35,499 nt of DNA from Damh-18 sp036275695. Lineage in GTDB: Bacteria; Patescibacteriota; Minisyncoccia; Phycocordibacterales; UBA918. Positions 6,705-14,367 of the stretch are shown here, one piece after another. Position 1 is the first letter of the stretch. Every line of letters starts with the position of its first letter. Under the pieces are notes generated by a model, which saw only the letters and a program-made list of their open reading frames with translations, was not told the DNA's origin and searched no databases. The DNA lies in the NCBI GenBank assembly GCA_036275695.1, contig DASUDI010000010.1:1-35499 (forward strand). Reading direction: 5' to 3'. Position numbers and translations under genes: made by a program.

Positions 6705-6743
6705 AAAACGCATACAGTGCCATCGCGCTGTATGCGTTTTAAG
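6705..6743. terminator. Bidirectional terminator between GH18 and rlpA
   Basis: A 16-base-pair stem (6705-6720 with 6725-6740, one G-T pair, core ACGCATACAG) and a CATC loop have A/T runs at both ends, serving the two converging genes. Confidence 0.85.
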
Positions 6744-6749
6744 TTAAAA

Positions 6750-7223
6750 TTAGGTAGAAGATGGGAATGAAATTACTTTAATTCGAACCCTCACCAAACC
6801 TTCTTCTAGGAACCCTAATTTTTGGGCAGCGGCACGAGACACATCAATTCCTCGCCCATACTCATCAAATCTCCCAGTGTCTTTGACGACAAGCTCTTGT
6901 GTGCGCTGATTCTCAAGGTTGGTCACCCTGATGATGGTACCAAGCGGGAGTTTATTTGAGGCGGCGATGGTGGGGTCAAATTTGTTAAATTTTTCCCCAT
7001 TTTTCATGGGTTTGCCATGAAAGTCACGGCTACCTTTTTCACCGCCATAATACGAAGCGATGGTTGTGTAGGACAATTTGAGTGGTTTATTGCTGGTGTT
7101 ACGCACACCAATGTGCTGAAGATGTTCTGATTTTTCTTTTTGCGCGGAACTGGAGTGCTGTTGCGCACTTACTTCTCCGTGTAAAAAGAAAACCATAAGT
7201 AAAGAGGAGAAAATGCTATTCAT
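6750..7223 (-). CDS. rlpA: RlpA-like double-psi beta-barrel protein, secreted
   Basis: A 157-residue protein with a short signal peptide (MNSIFSSLLMVFFLHGEVSA) followed by a Ser/Gln/Lys linker and an RlpA double-psi beta-barrel over about residues 50-155. Family landmarks are ASYYGGEKGSRDFHGKPMKNGEKF, then AASNKLPLGTIIRVTNLEN, then VVKDTGRF and GRGIDVSRAAAQKLGF. Characterised RlpA proteins cleave peptidoglycan strands lacking stem peptides and act at the septum; here there is no SPOR domain, so septal targeting is not evident. No good SD is present; the ATG at 7223 is the first in frame that gives a complete signal peptide. The gene converges on GH18, another wall-glycan enzyme. Confidence 0.88.
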   Translation of the reverse strand: MNSIFSSLLMVFFLHGEVSAQQHSSSAQKEKSEHLQHIGVRNTSNKPLKLSYTTIASYYGGEKGSRDFHGKPMKNGEKFNKFDPTIAASNKLPLGTIIRVTNLENQRTQELVVKDTGRFDEYGRGIDVSRAAAQKLGFLEEGLVRVRIKVISFPSST

Positions 7224-7393
7224 TTCAAAAACCCTAAACGATGATACCTAGAACAAGTTGTAGAAGAACTTTCTGTGCTTTACGACGAATAAACTATACA
7301 TTTCTTACAACATTGACCGAAATAGTAAAAAATAAATCAAAATTTGAGGCAATTATACACCCCCACGTCATCATGAAAGTTCGAATTTGCGTA

Positions 7394-7399
7394 TATAAT
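7394..7399 (+). promoter_or_regulatory. -10 box of the mgtC-like gene
   Basis: A consensus TATAAT ends 6 bases before the ATG at 7406; leaderless start expected. No -35 was recognised. Confidence 0.55.
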
Positions 7400-7405
7400 A
7401 AACGT

Positions 7406-7849
7406 ATGTTTGAAACATTATTTCTAGGGAGTCAAATTGATTTTATTTTTAATATGGTGCTTTCGGTTGTTGTTGGTTTTATTATTGGTCTTGAGCGTGA
7501 GTCAAAAGGGAAGGATGCGGGCGTGAGTACACACACACTTGTGATACTCGGCTCAATGCTTTTTTCGTTTCTTTCAATTCATGCGCCAGGAACAGACTCA
7601 ACGACGCGTATCGCTGCGCAGGTGGTGACGGGTATAGGATTTTTGGGCGCGGGACTTATTTTGAAAGATGGCATCAGTGTTCGTAATCTTACAACGGCTG
7701 CAAGTTTATGGTTTTCTGCGGCACTTGGTATGGCGATAGGTTTCGGTTTCCATATAGTCGCTATATTGTCAGCGGTCATTGGCATTCTCATATTGCGTAT
7801 ACCTCACATTTCACATACAGGTGTACGTGAATCACAACAACACGAATAG
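7406..7849 (+). CDS. MgtC/SapB family inner-membrane protein
   Basis: A 147-residue membrane protein with about four transmembrane helices (roughly residues 14-28, 43-57, 68-85 and 103-137). The family core is clear: GFIIGLERESKGKDAGVSTHTLVILGS (residues 24-50) and GIGFLGAGLILKDGISVRNLTTAASLW further on. MgtC relatives modulate membrane ATPases and support growth at low Mg2+; the bacterial SapB group lacks the long cytosolic C-terminal domain, as here. The reading frame is open for another 55 codons upstream, but the TATAAT 6 bases before 7406 and the family N-terminus fix the start at MFETLFLG. With MgtE at 17232 it is the second Mg2+-linked gene in the window. Confidence 0.88.
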   Translation: MFETLFLGSQIDFIFNMVLSVVVGFIIGLERESKGKDAGVSTHTLVILGSMLFSFLSIHAPGTDSTTRIAAQVVTGIGFLGAGLILKDGISVRNLTTAASLWFSAALGMAIGFGFHIVAILSAVIGILILRIPHISHTGVRESQQHE

Positions 7850-7872
7850 ATGTAGATAATAAAATTACAGTT

Positions 7873-8382
7873 TTAGGTATGGGTTGTTTTTTGTTTGGTG
7901 ATAGAAATATGTAGAAGGACATTTACCAAAACAATAAAAAATACGATGTCGATGCCGTAGAGAATGACAAACGCAAGCGCGTCTATTTTGTAGAGTGAAA
8001 ACATGTGTATGGTCGATATAAATCCAAGCGTGTACCATGATGCTGCTTGGAGTGCGGGCCCGACTTTTGATGATATCCAATGTTTAGTCATCGCGATAGC
8101 ATTTAAAAATATAATACCGACAAGTATTACGATATAGGTTGTTTGACTACCAAAGAGTGACGGTTGTAGCCATATGATGAGTATAAGGGTAATTAAAATT
8201 GATACCATTGCAAAGCGGAGTAAACTATAAATTACGCCAAGCATGCGTCTCTCAGAGGTATCAATAGTGCCATCGTGCAGTGCCACTAGAAAACTAATAA
8301 TTGCCAGCGTGGATGCGCCGACGCCGAGTCCAATGGCACTCGTATTCATGATAATGATAAGCGGTGTGATTGTTTCAAGCAT
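7873..8382 (-). CDS. Membrane protein of unknown function
   Basis: A 169-residue hydrophobic protein with about five predicted membrane helices (around residues 5-33, 54-71, 80-97, 108-128 and 134-160), separated by short charged loops such as HDGTIDTSERR and KHWISSKVG. No catalytic motif or named family is recognised. The start is well supported: an extended -10 (TG, C, TATACT, 8390-8398) ends 7 bases before the ATG. It converges on the mgtC-like gene with only 23 bases between the stops and lies downstream of the RND pump gene on the same strand, but has its own promoter. Confidence 0.8.
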   Translation of the reverse strand: MLETITPLIIIMNTSAIGLGVGASTLAIISFLVALHDGTIDTSERRMLGVIYSLLRFAMVSILITLILIIWLQPSLFGSQTTYIVILVGIIFLNAIAMTKHWISSKVGPALQAASWYTLGFISTIHMFSLYKIDALAFVILYGIDIVFFIVLVNVLLHISITKQKTTHT

Positions 8383-8389
8383 GGATTTT

Positions 8390-8398
8390 AGTATAGCA
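8390..8398 (-). promoter_or_regulatory. Extended -10 promoter of the unknown membrane protein
   Basis: Minus-strand TG, C, TATACT; the box (8390-8395) ends 7 bases before the ATG at 8382. It partly overlaps the hairpin that follows the RND gene. Confidence 0.6.
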
Positions 8399-8429
8399 CA
8401 GAGCAGACACCGAAGGTGCTTGCACTGTG
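8397..8429 (-). terminator. Hairpin after the RND pump gene
   Basis: Imperfect 15-base-pair stem (8397-8411 with 8415-8429, two mismatches and one G-T) with a 3-base loop, starting directly after the RND stop codon. No T-run follows, so it may stabilise the mRNA end rather than terminate by itself. Confidence 0.5.
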
Positions 8430-11400
8430 TTACGTATCAAGCGATCCAGGATTTCGATTGTAGAGGATGGGAACGATAACAAGTGTTACCGCAACGGAGA
8501 CAATCAGTCCAAAAATCACTGCGTATGCAAGAGGAGCCCACATATCACCCGCATAGGTGAGCGGAATCATTCCTATGATGGTGGTTGCACTCGTAAGGAG
8601 AATGGGGCGTATGCGGCTTGCGGATCCTTCAATGACAACGTCTCGCGTGGACATGTGCGGGTTTTCCTTTCGTAATACATTCATGACGTCAATGAGGAGT
8701 ATTGAATTATTGACTACAATTCCTGAAAGTGCGATGAATCCCATGAGTGACGGGAATGAGAGGGGATTATTGGTGAGTGCGAGTCCAAAGAATATACCAA
8801 TGAGTGAATAGGGTATGATTGAAAACACATATCGTGTGTGAAGGTATGAGTTGAATTGAAGCACGATGATTCCGACCATGAGAAGAAGTCCCACAATAAG
8901 CGCGAGAAACATTTCCATAAATGCTTTGTTTGATTCCTCGGCCTCTCCGCCACCGGTACTGAGCACAATGCCTGCGGGCATGTCAATGTGTTCAGATATC
9001 ATACGCAGTGCTTCTGCTTGCAAATCACGAGCATTCCCACCACTCGTTACATCTGCGGTGACCTCAACAACGCGCATGCCGTCTTCGTGGTTGATAATGG
9101 TACTTGATTCGCGCAGGGAAATAGTAGCAAATGAGGAGAGTGGGATGGTGCCGTGAGGTGTTGGAATGGAGACACGGGTAAGCGCATCAATAGTAGTTTC
9201 ATTGGTGGTGTCGCTCGCAAATGTGTCGTCACCACTTACATTGAGTGTGACCATCACGCGAATGTCATCGTCGAGTGTTGTAATGGATGTTGCTTCGGTA
9301 CCAAATACAGCCGTGCGCGCAGTTTGTGAAATTAAAAATGGGTTGAGTCCAAATGCTGCTATCTTTGCATCATCAAGCGTGAGTACATATTCAGTACTAT
9401 TATTGTTGGTGCTTGTGGTGATGTTGGTGATGTTGGGTATTTGCTTGATAATTTCTGCAGATTCACGAGCGATACGATTCATGGTCACAAGATCATCTCC
9501 AAGATATTTAATGACGATTGGTGCTCCCGTAGGCGGGCCATCGCTCTGTTGTGATATGGTGATGGTGAGGTCTCTTAGTGAGGATAGTGCTTCACGAAGT
9601 GAATCAATAATGGCAATACTTTTTTGATCACGATCATCAGAAAGTGAAATGAGAATATTTGCACGTTTTTCATTTGAGCCACCAGCTCCATACTGACTAC
9701 CACTACCCACTGTAACCATGAACGAGTCTATGTTAGGTTGCGTGTACAGTATTTCTTCGATACGTCGAATGCCCGTGTCAGTAACTTCTTTTGTGGTCCC
9801 CTCAGGATTTTCAACTTCGATGGTTATGAAATCAGCGTCACTTTGTTGAAAAAAGACAACTTTCACAATTCCAAAAACAGGAAGTAGTATCGCAATGATA
9901 AGTAGGATACGGAGATTTCTAAAAATCAGTTTTTCCACCTTCGTATGCCCAATAATTGCGTTAAGTTTTTCCTTGTACCATTGCTCAACTTTTTGTGCGT
10001 ATTGCGCTTGTCTTGATTCAAGATTTCCTGAGATATGCGGATGAAGATACTGAGAGGCAAAATAGGGAATAATTGCGAGCGCTATAAAAATAGACGCGAG
10101 TAAAATTGAGATTATGGTAAAAGGAATACTCGAAATAAATTCACCGGTAACACCTGATACAATAAACAATCCCGAAAACATAGCAACTGTCGTGAGTGTT
10201 CCCGATATGAGCGGTGCAGAGAAACTACGAATAGTTTGTATTGCCGCGAGACGACTATCAAGGGATGGGTTTTTCTTCATGGTGCTGTTAATACCCTCCA
10301 CCATTACAATTGCTGAATCAACGAGAATGCCAATACCGAGAATGAGCGCGAAGAGACTCAAGAAGTTTATGGTGTTTCCTGATACATAGAGCCCAATAAA
10401 ACCAAAAATAAATGACACGGGTATAGAAATACCCGCAAGAATACCCTCGCGCAACCCAATCGTGAGAACGAGTAAAATAAGTACTAATATCACCGTCTGT
10501 AATCCAGAAGTTCCTAAGTCGATAAGGTCATCCTCAATTTGCTTTCCTGAATCTTGCAGTATGACAACGTCAAGGTTGTTTAGTAAGCCATTTTCCTTTT
10601 GTAGTTCAGTAAGTGTTGTGCGGACATTTTTGGTTATCTTCGTAACGTCCCCACCTGATTGTTTGTATACACTGAGTGTGATGGCATTTTGTGATGGATT
10701 TCCACCTACACTTAATCGTGAAAGTGTCGTCGCGGGTGAAAGTCCATCAATAATAGTTGCAACATCCCGCATAAAAATAGGTTGTCCATCACGTGTCGCG
10801 ACGCCTATGTTTTCAATATCTGAAATATCCGCAATGTCGCCCTCGAGTGCGACGTTGTAGCGCACTCCATCGTTCTCTATGGAGCCAACGGGAAGTATAG
10901 TGTTTGCGTTTCGAAGTGCGTTCGTAATATCAAGAAGAGTTATGGAATAAAGCTCAAGGGCCTTTGGTTCAATTACGAGTGTTACTTCGCGATCACGCAC
11001 TCCTTGTAGTTCTATTTTTGAAACACCGGTGATAGATTCAAATGTATCTTCGAGATCGTGAGCAAGTTCAGTAAACTCAGCATCAGAGCGGTCGCCGGCG
11101 ACTGAAAATGTCATGATTGGCATGTTCACAAAACTCACTTCGGTTACGATAGGATCTTCCGCGTCTGCGGGGAGTTCGCTCATGAGACTATCAATAGTGT
11201 CTTTGAGATCTTGAATTGATGCGTCAATATCAGCTCGTGCATCAAACTCTACAGTTATGGATGACACCCCATCCTGTGATTGTGAGGTGACTTTTTTGAC
11301 GTCATCGAGGGACGAGAGGCCACGCTCTAGTTTGTTTGTAATAAGACTTTCAATGTCAGATGCAGGTGCGCCGGGAAGTATGGTCGTAATGACTCCTACG

Positions 11401-11522
11401 GGTATTTCTACCTCAGGTGCGGATTCGCGGGGTATATTGATGACGGAGAATAAACCAATAGCAATGATGGTTATCAAGAAAAGCCCAGTAAATTTTTGGT
11501 TTTTGATGAAAAATTCCCACAT
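8430..11522 (-). CDS. RND family efflux transporter permease (AcrB/MMPL type)
   Basis: A 1030-residue inner-membrane pump of normal RND length with two repeats: TM1 at about 12-31, a large extracytoplasmic loop, TM2-6 at about 340-500, a second loop, and TM8-12 near the C-terminus. RND pumps use the proton gradient to export drugs, lipids or metals. In the TM4 relay the AcrB DD pair reads VDS (Asp402-Ser403), and in TM10 the AcrB Lys position is in GIVVNNSILLIDV with no Lys, so the proton path differs from AcrB and resembles pumps outside the classical drug group. It begins one base after the adaptor stop codon, so the two are translationally coupled. No outer-membrane TolC-type gene is in the window. 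Confidence 0.93.
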   Translation of the reverse strand: MWEFFIKNQKFTGLFLITIIAIGLFSVINIPRESAPEVEIPVGVITTILPGAPASDIESLITNKLERGLSSLDDVKKVTSQSQDGVSSITVEFDARADIDASIQDLKDTIDSLMSELPADAEDPIVTEVSFVNMPIMTFSVAGDRSDAEFTELAHDLEDTFESITGVSKIELQGVRDREVTLVIEPKALELYSITLLDITNALRNANTILPVGSIENDGVRYNVALEGDIADISDIENIGVATRDGQPIFMRDVATIIDGLSPATTLSRLSVGGNPSQNAITLSVYKQSGGDVTKITKNVRTTLTELQKENGLLNNLDVVILQDSGKQIEDDLIDLGTSGLQTVILVLILLVLTIGLREGILAGISIPVSFIFGFIGLYVSGNTINFLSLFALILGIGILVDSAIVMVEGINSTMKKNPSLDSRLAAIQTIRSFSAPLISGTLTTVAMFSGLFIVSGVTGEFISSIPFTIISILLASIFIALAIIPYFASQYLHPHISGNLESRQAQYAQKVEQWYKEKLNAIIGHTKVEKLIFRNLRILLIIAILLPVFGIVKVVFFQQSDADFITIEVENPEGTTKEVTDTGIRRIEEILYTQPNIDSFMVTVGSGSQYGAGGSNEKRANILISLSDDRDQKSIAIIDSLREALSSLRDLTITISQQSDGPPTGAPIVIKYLGDDLVTMNRIARESAEIIKQIPNITNITTSTNNNSTEYVLTLDDAKIAAFGLNPFLISQTARTAVFGTEATSITTLDDDIRVMVTLNVSGDDTFASDTTNETTIDALTRVSIPTPHGTIPLSSFATISLRESSTIINHEDGMRVVEVTADVTSGGNARDLQAEALRMISEHIDMPAGIVLSTGGGEAEESNKAFMEMFLALIVGLLLMVGIIVLQFNSYLHTRYVFSIIPYSLIGIFFGLALTNNPLSFPSLMGFIALSGIVVNNSILLIDVMNVLRKENPHMSTRDVVIEGSASRIRPILLTSATTIIGMIPLTYAGDMWAPLAYAVIFGLIVSVAVTLVIVPILYNRNPGSLDT

Positions 11523-11523
11523 A

Positions 11524-13116
11524 CTATTTTTGTATTGCTTCTACGTGCTCTCCGGCATTTCGTCCCCGCGCGTCAAGTACAAAGACAGTTTCATGGGAGA
11601 CACCTTCTTCAATGGTAACGTATGAACCTTGAATAAGACCAAGTGTCACAGGTTTTGCGACTAAGACTCCATTTTCCACAATGAGTATAGAGCCTTCTGA
11701 AGCATTAAACTTAATGGCGGTAATAGGAACGCGTACTGGCCCTCCACGGTGTGTTGTCTGTGTGCTGTCTATGTCGCGAGGTGTTACGGTTACGGTGTTT
11801 CCATTAATGAGTTCAGTTGATTCTGAAGCAACAACCACTTCAATTTTTTGGGTAGTGGGGTCGAGTGCTGGAGCTATTGATATAATAGAACCTTCAGTAC
11901 CGCCCTCAATATCTACCATACCTCCAACTGCAAAACGGGGAAGATCACGTTCACTCACAAAAATTGATATGTGCAAAGCGTCATTATTCGCGATCTCAGC
12001 AATGGGGCTCAGTGCTGAAATGAAATCACCATTTTTTACTGAAAGTGAATTAACTACGCCGGTGATGGGGCTACGGAATACGGTTTTTTCGTAATTTGCT
12101 TGTGCTGAACGCAAAACTCCGAGCGCTTGCTTTACCTGAGCATTTGCAAGGGAGTAGGTTGCGCTCCCGTCTCCACCCAAGCGTGCTCGTTCTAGATTTT
12201 CGCTAGCTGAGATGAGAGTTGTCTCAGCAGAAGCAATGGCGGAAAGCATACCGTTAAGTGTGGCACGTGCTGTGTTGAGGTCACCAATGTACTCTGAGAG
12301 CAATTTACCTTCAAGTGTGTCGTTTTTTTCTGCACGATTGACCGCAGAAATAAGTGTATCAGTCATGGAAATAACAGTTTGAGTATGTGTGCGCGCGTCT
12401 GAAAGTGCCATATCTAGGTTACTTTGCGGTGTGATTGTTGATAGAGAATTCTTCCAGTCGGTGAAAACCTGTTTGAGCGACTTTCGTGTCACATTAAGAT
12501 AATCAGAGTTACCAAAACTGTTTATGCGAACACCAGGCAATATGACTGAATTTGGGTCACTAAAAAAAATATCGATGTCAGTAAATACAATGGAACTTAC
12601 GGTCGTGTAAGCAGTACGATAGACGTTAATGGCGTTATTTTGTGCTACAAGAAGGGTATTCTCAGCATCAGAAACACCCACCTCACTCTGTGCTGCGCTC
12701 GCAAGTGCGGCTTCGTAAGATCCTTGTGCTTGGAGCAGTGCCGCTTCTTGTGAAGCATTTTCAAGTGTTGCGATAATGGTACCTGCGGTTACCGTATCAC
12801 CAGCATTGGCACGTACGGACGTTACACGTCCACCTACCTCAGATTGTATTTGTACTTCATCGATAGCGCGCACTATCCCCACGAATGAGGTGCTCTTGTG
12901 TGATGTGATACTTGCAGTCGTTCCCACAAAAACTGTCGGAAGGGGAGTGTTTGCGATTGGCGCAGGCTCGTTGTTACGCGAAAAATTTATGCCTACGAAT
13001 ACTAGCACGCCAAGAAGTATACCTATTCGTAAGAATCGAAGCTTTGGTGTCGTATGCCAAAAAAAATGTAATGCCTGTGACAGGTATGCGCGGAGTACTG
13101 ATTGTAGATTTTTCAT
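11524..13116 (-). CDS. Efflux adaptor (membrane fusion protein, HlyD/AcrA type)
   Basis: A 530-residue adaptor that would link the RND pump to the cell exterior. It has an N-terminal membrane anchor (residues about 28-46, no lipobox), a lipoyl half-motif (IQSEVGGRVTSVRANAGDTV, about 90-109), a long helical hairpin, the second lipoyl half (FRSPITGVVNSLSVKNGDFI) and a beta-barrel/membrane-proximal C-terminus. The helical region is interrupted by an insert of about 150 residues that contains a Phe/Ile-rich piece (VFTDIDIFFSDPNS), making the protein longer than AcrA (about 400). It lies 61 bases downstream of the hxlR-type regulator on the same strand and likely shares its promoter. No SD precedes the ATG. 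Confidence 0.9.
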   Translation of the reverse strand: MKNLQSVLRAYLSQALHFFWHTTPKLRFLRIGILLGVLVFVGINFSRNNEPAPIANTPLPTVFVGTTASITSHKSTSFVGIVRAIDEVQIQSEVGGRVTSVRANAGDTVTAGTIIATLENASQEAALLQAQGSYEAALASAAQSEVGVSDAENTLLVAQNNAINVYRTAYTTVSSIVFTDIDIFFSDPNSVILPGVRINSFGNSDYLNVTRKSLKQVFTDWKNSLSTITPQSNLDMALSDARTHTQTVISMTDTLISAVNRAEKNDTLEGKLLSEYIGDLNTARATLNGMLSAIASAETTLISASENLERARLGGDGSATYSLANAQVKQALGVLRSAQANYEKTVFRSPITGVVNSLSVKNGDFISALSPIAEIANNDALHISIFVSERDLPRFAVGGMVDIEGGTEGSIISIAPALDPTTQKIEVVVASESTELINGNTVTVTPRDIDSTQTTHRGGPVRVPITAIKFNASEGSILIVENGVLVAKPVTLGLIQGSYVTIEEGVSHETVFVLDARGRNAGEHVEAIQK

Positions 13117-13146
13117 GTCGGAGGTAAACGTATGGGGTAATTTTTT

Positions 13147-13176
13147 TAATAAATTGATTTTTAATAAGTTGATTTA
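13147..13176. repeat. Tandem 15-base imperfect repeat between hxlR and the adaptor gene
   Basis: TAATAAATTGATTTT (13147-13161) is followed directly by TAATAAGTTGATTTA (13162-13176), differing at two positions. It fills the intergenic space right after the hxlR stop codon. Confidence 0.6.
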
Positions 13177-13177
13177 C

Positions 13178-13489
13178 TTATGAAAGATATAATTTTTGAT
13201 ATTTAAGCATTGCGCGTTCTATGATTTTAAGACCGGAGCCTTTGCGCGTGACTACGTAGTATCCATCACTGCGGTGTGCTACGAGACCAATGGCCGTAAG
13301 GCGCTTTAATTTGAGAGTAAGTGTGCGTGACGAGATATCGCCAAGCCATTTTTCGAGTTCACAAAACCGTTTCGGTCCCTCAATAAGCGCTCGCATGATA
13401 AGCATGGTCCAACTATCAGAAAGCAGTAAAATGACTTTCGTAACGGGGCATGCCTCTTTTAACTTACCCATTGTGCCATGATAGCACAT
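13178..13489 (-). CDS. HxlR (DUF24) family transcriptional regulator
   Basis: A 103-residue winged-helix regulator. ACPVTKVILLLSDSWTMLIMRAL matches the family start CPV...GGKW..LIL..L, including the conserved N-terminal Cys used by YodB, HypR and relatives to sense quinones, aldehydes or disulfide stress. GPKRFCELEKWLGDISSRTLTLKLKRL is the recognition helix region, and a second Cys sits in RFCELE. The wing (SDGYYVVTRKG) is complete. The ATG at 13489 is chosen because TAAAGT at 13497-13502 lies 7 bases upstream; the ATG at 13471 (MGKLKEACPV) is an alternative. One palindromic operator overlaps the start and so suggests autoregulation. The adaptor and RND genes follow in the same orientation. 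Confidence 0.9.
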   Translation of the reverse strand: MCYHGTMGKLKEACPVTKVILLLSDSWTMLIMRALIEGPKRFCELEKWLGDISSRTLTLKLKRLTAIGLVAHRSDGYYVVTRKGSGLKIIERAMLKYQKLYLS

Positions 13490-13523
13490 AATGTGAACTT
13501 TACAAAGTAAAGTTCACGTTATG
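13487..13523. promoter_or_regulatory. Palindromic operator 1 (hxlR side)
   Basis: GTGAACTTTAC (13493-13503) and its perfect complement (13507-13517) flank AAA; with one G-T the arms extend to 17 bases each. It covers the likely -10 (TAAAGT) and start codon of hxlR. The core ACTTTAC-NNN-GTAAAGT is shared with operator 2. Confidence 0.8.
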
Positions 13524-13533
13524 TGGCGTGGTC

Positions 13534-13556
13534 TATACTTTACTTTGTAAAGTATA
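13534..13556. promoter_or_regulatory. Palindromic operator 2 (reductase side)
   Basis: TATACTTTAC (13534-13543) and its perfect complement (13547-13556) flank TTT. The same ACTTTAC-NNN-GTAAAGT core occurs as in operator 1, with centres 40 bases apart (about four helical turns). The arms contain TATACT on both strands, usable as -10 boxes in either direction. Confidence 0.8.
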
Positions 13557-13605
13557 CGATGGTATCATGTGCGCGGTGTTATTTTTAGACATAAATTTTT
13601 ATAGT

Positions 13606-14187
13606 ATGGATACGGTACAAGTTAAAATTATTATAGGGAGTACGCGCGAGAATCGCTTTGCTGATTCTGCGGGGGCATGGATAGCAGATGAGTTGTCGAA
13701 ACAGGAGGGTGTGCATACTGAAGTACTTGATCTTCGCGATTACCCTATGCCGTTTTTCGATAGCCCAGTAAGTGCTTCGCGTAAGTCTGAACCATTTGCC
13801 CATGAAGCAGTAGCTCGATTTACACAGAAGATCGCTGAGGCAGACGCATATGTACTGGTGACTCCTGAGTATAATCGTTCAACATCAGGAGTACTTAAGA
13901 ACGCACTTGATTGGGTGTATCAGGAATGGAATGAAAAGCCGGTTACGTTTGTATCGTATGGCGCGGTAGGTGGCGCGCGCGCCGTGGAGCAACTTCGACT
14001 TATGGCAATAGAGTTACAGATGGCACCTATTCGCGAAGCGATACATTTCGCCGCGAGCGATTATTTTCCCGTTGCTATGGGTGGGGCACCGAAAGAGGAA
14101 CTTTTTGCAAAATACGCGCAAAGTGCTGAGAGTGCTATTACGCAACTTCTTCGTTGGACACGCGGACTCAAAAAAATGCGCGAATAG
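13606..14187 (+). CDS. NADPH-dependent FMN reductase family flavoprotein
   Basis: A 193-residue flavodoxin-like oxidoreductase of the family that includes azo/quinone/chromate reductases. The first strand and phosphate loop VKIIIGSTRENRFAD lie at residues 6-20, then VTPEYNRSTSGVLKNALDWV (flavin contact loop) and VSYGAVGGARAVEQLR. Cofactor use (FMN, NADPH) is family knowledge. In-frame ATG codons at 13528 and 13567 exist, but the one at 13606 gives the normal N-terminus just before the first beta-strand. It is divergent from hxlR, and the two palindromic operators between them imply control by that regulator, fitting a role in reducing quinones or similar electrophiles. Confidence 0.88.
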   Translation: MDTVQVKIIIGSTRENRFADSAGAWIADELSKQEGVHTEVLDLRDYPMPFFDSPVSASRKSEPFAHEAVARFTQKIAEADAYVLVTPEYNRSTSGVLKNALDWVYQEWNEKPVTFVSYGAVGGARAVEQLRLMAIELQMAPIREAIHFAASDYFPVAMGGAPKEELFAKYAQSAESAITQLLRWTRGLKKMRE

Positions 14188-14243
14188 CACGACCGAACAC
14201 AGGTATCCTAACGGATGCCACAAAGCCTATATACTCTGAAACA

Positions 14244-14289
14244 CGCAACCCTGTTGCGACGAGGGACACAGACAAAGTCTGTGTCCCTC
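14244..14289. terminator. Two hairpins between converging reductase and aminopeptidase genes
   Basis: A 6-base-pair CGCAAC stem with CCT loop (14244-14258) is followed by a perfect 13-base-pair stem GAGGGACACAGAC (14261-14273 with 14277-14289) with AAA loop. No T-run is adjacent; location between converging genes suggests transcription end. Confidence 0.6.
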
Positions 14290-14367
14290 TGTGTTTATGC
14301 AAAAATGATCTTTTACATCTAAGGACGCTGATGCACTCGCAATCCTTTGTGTATTTTGTAACGTACG

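Noticed and set aside
9166..9627. Open frame of about 150 codons on the plus strand, antisense to the RND pump gene
   Set aside because: It lies wholly within the well-supported RND gene, its product is a Ser/Val-rich low-complexity string with no family features, and similar antisense frames occur along the whole gene.
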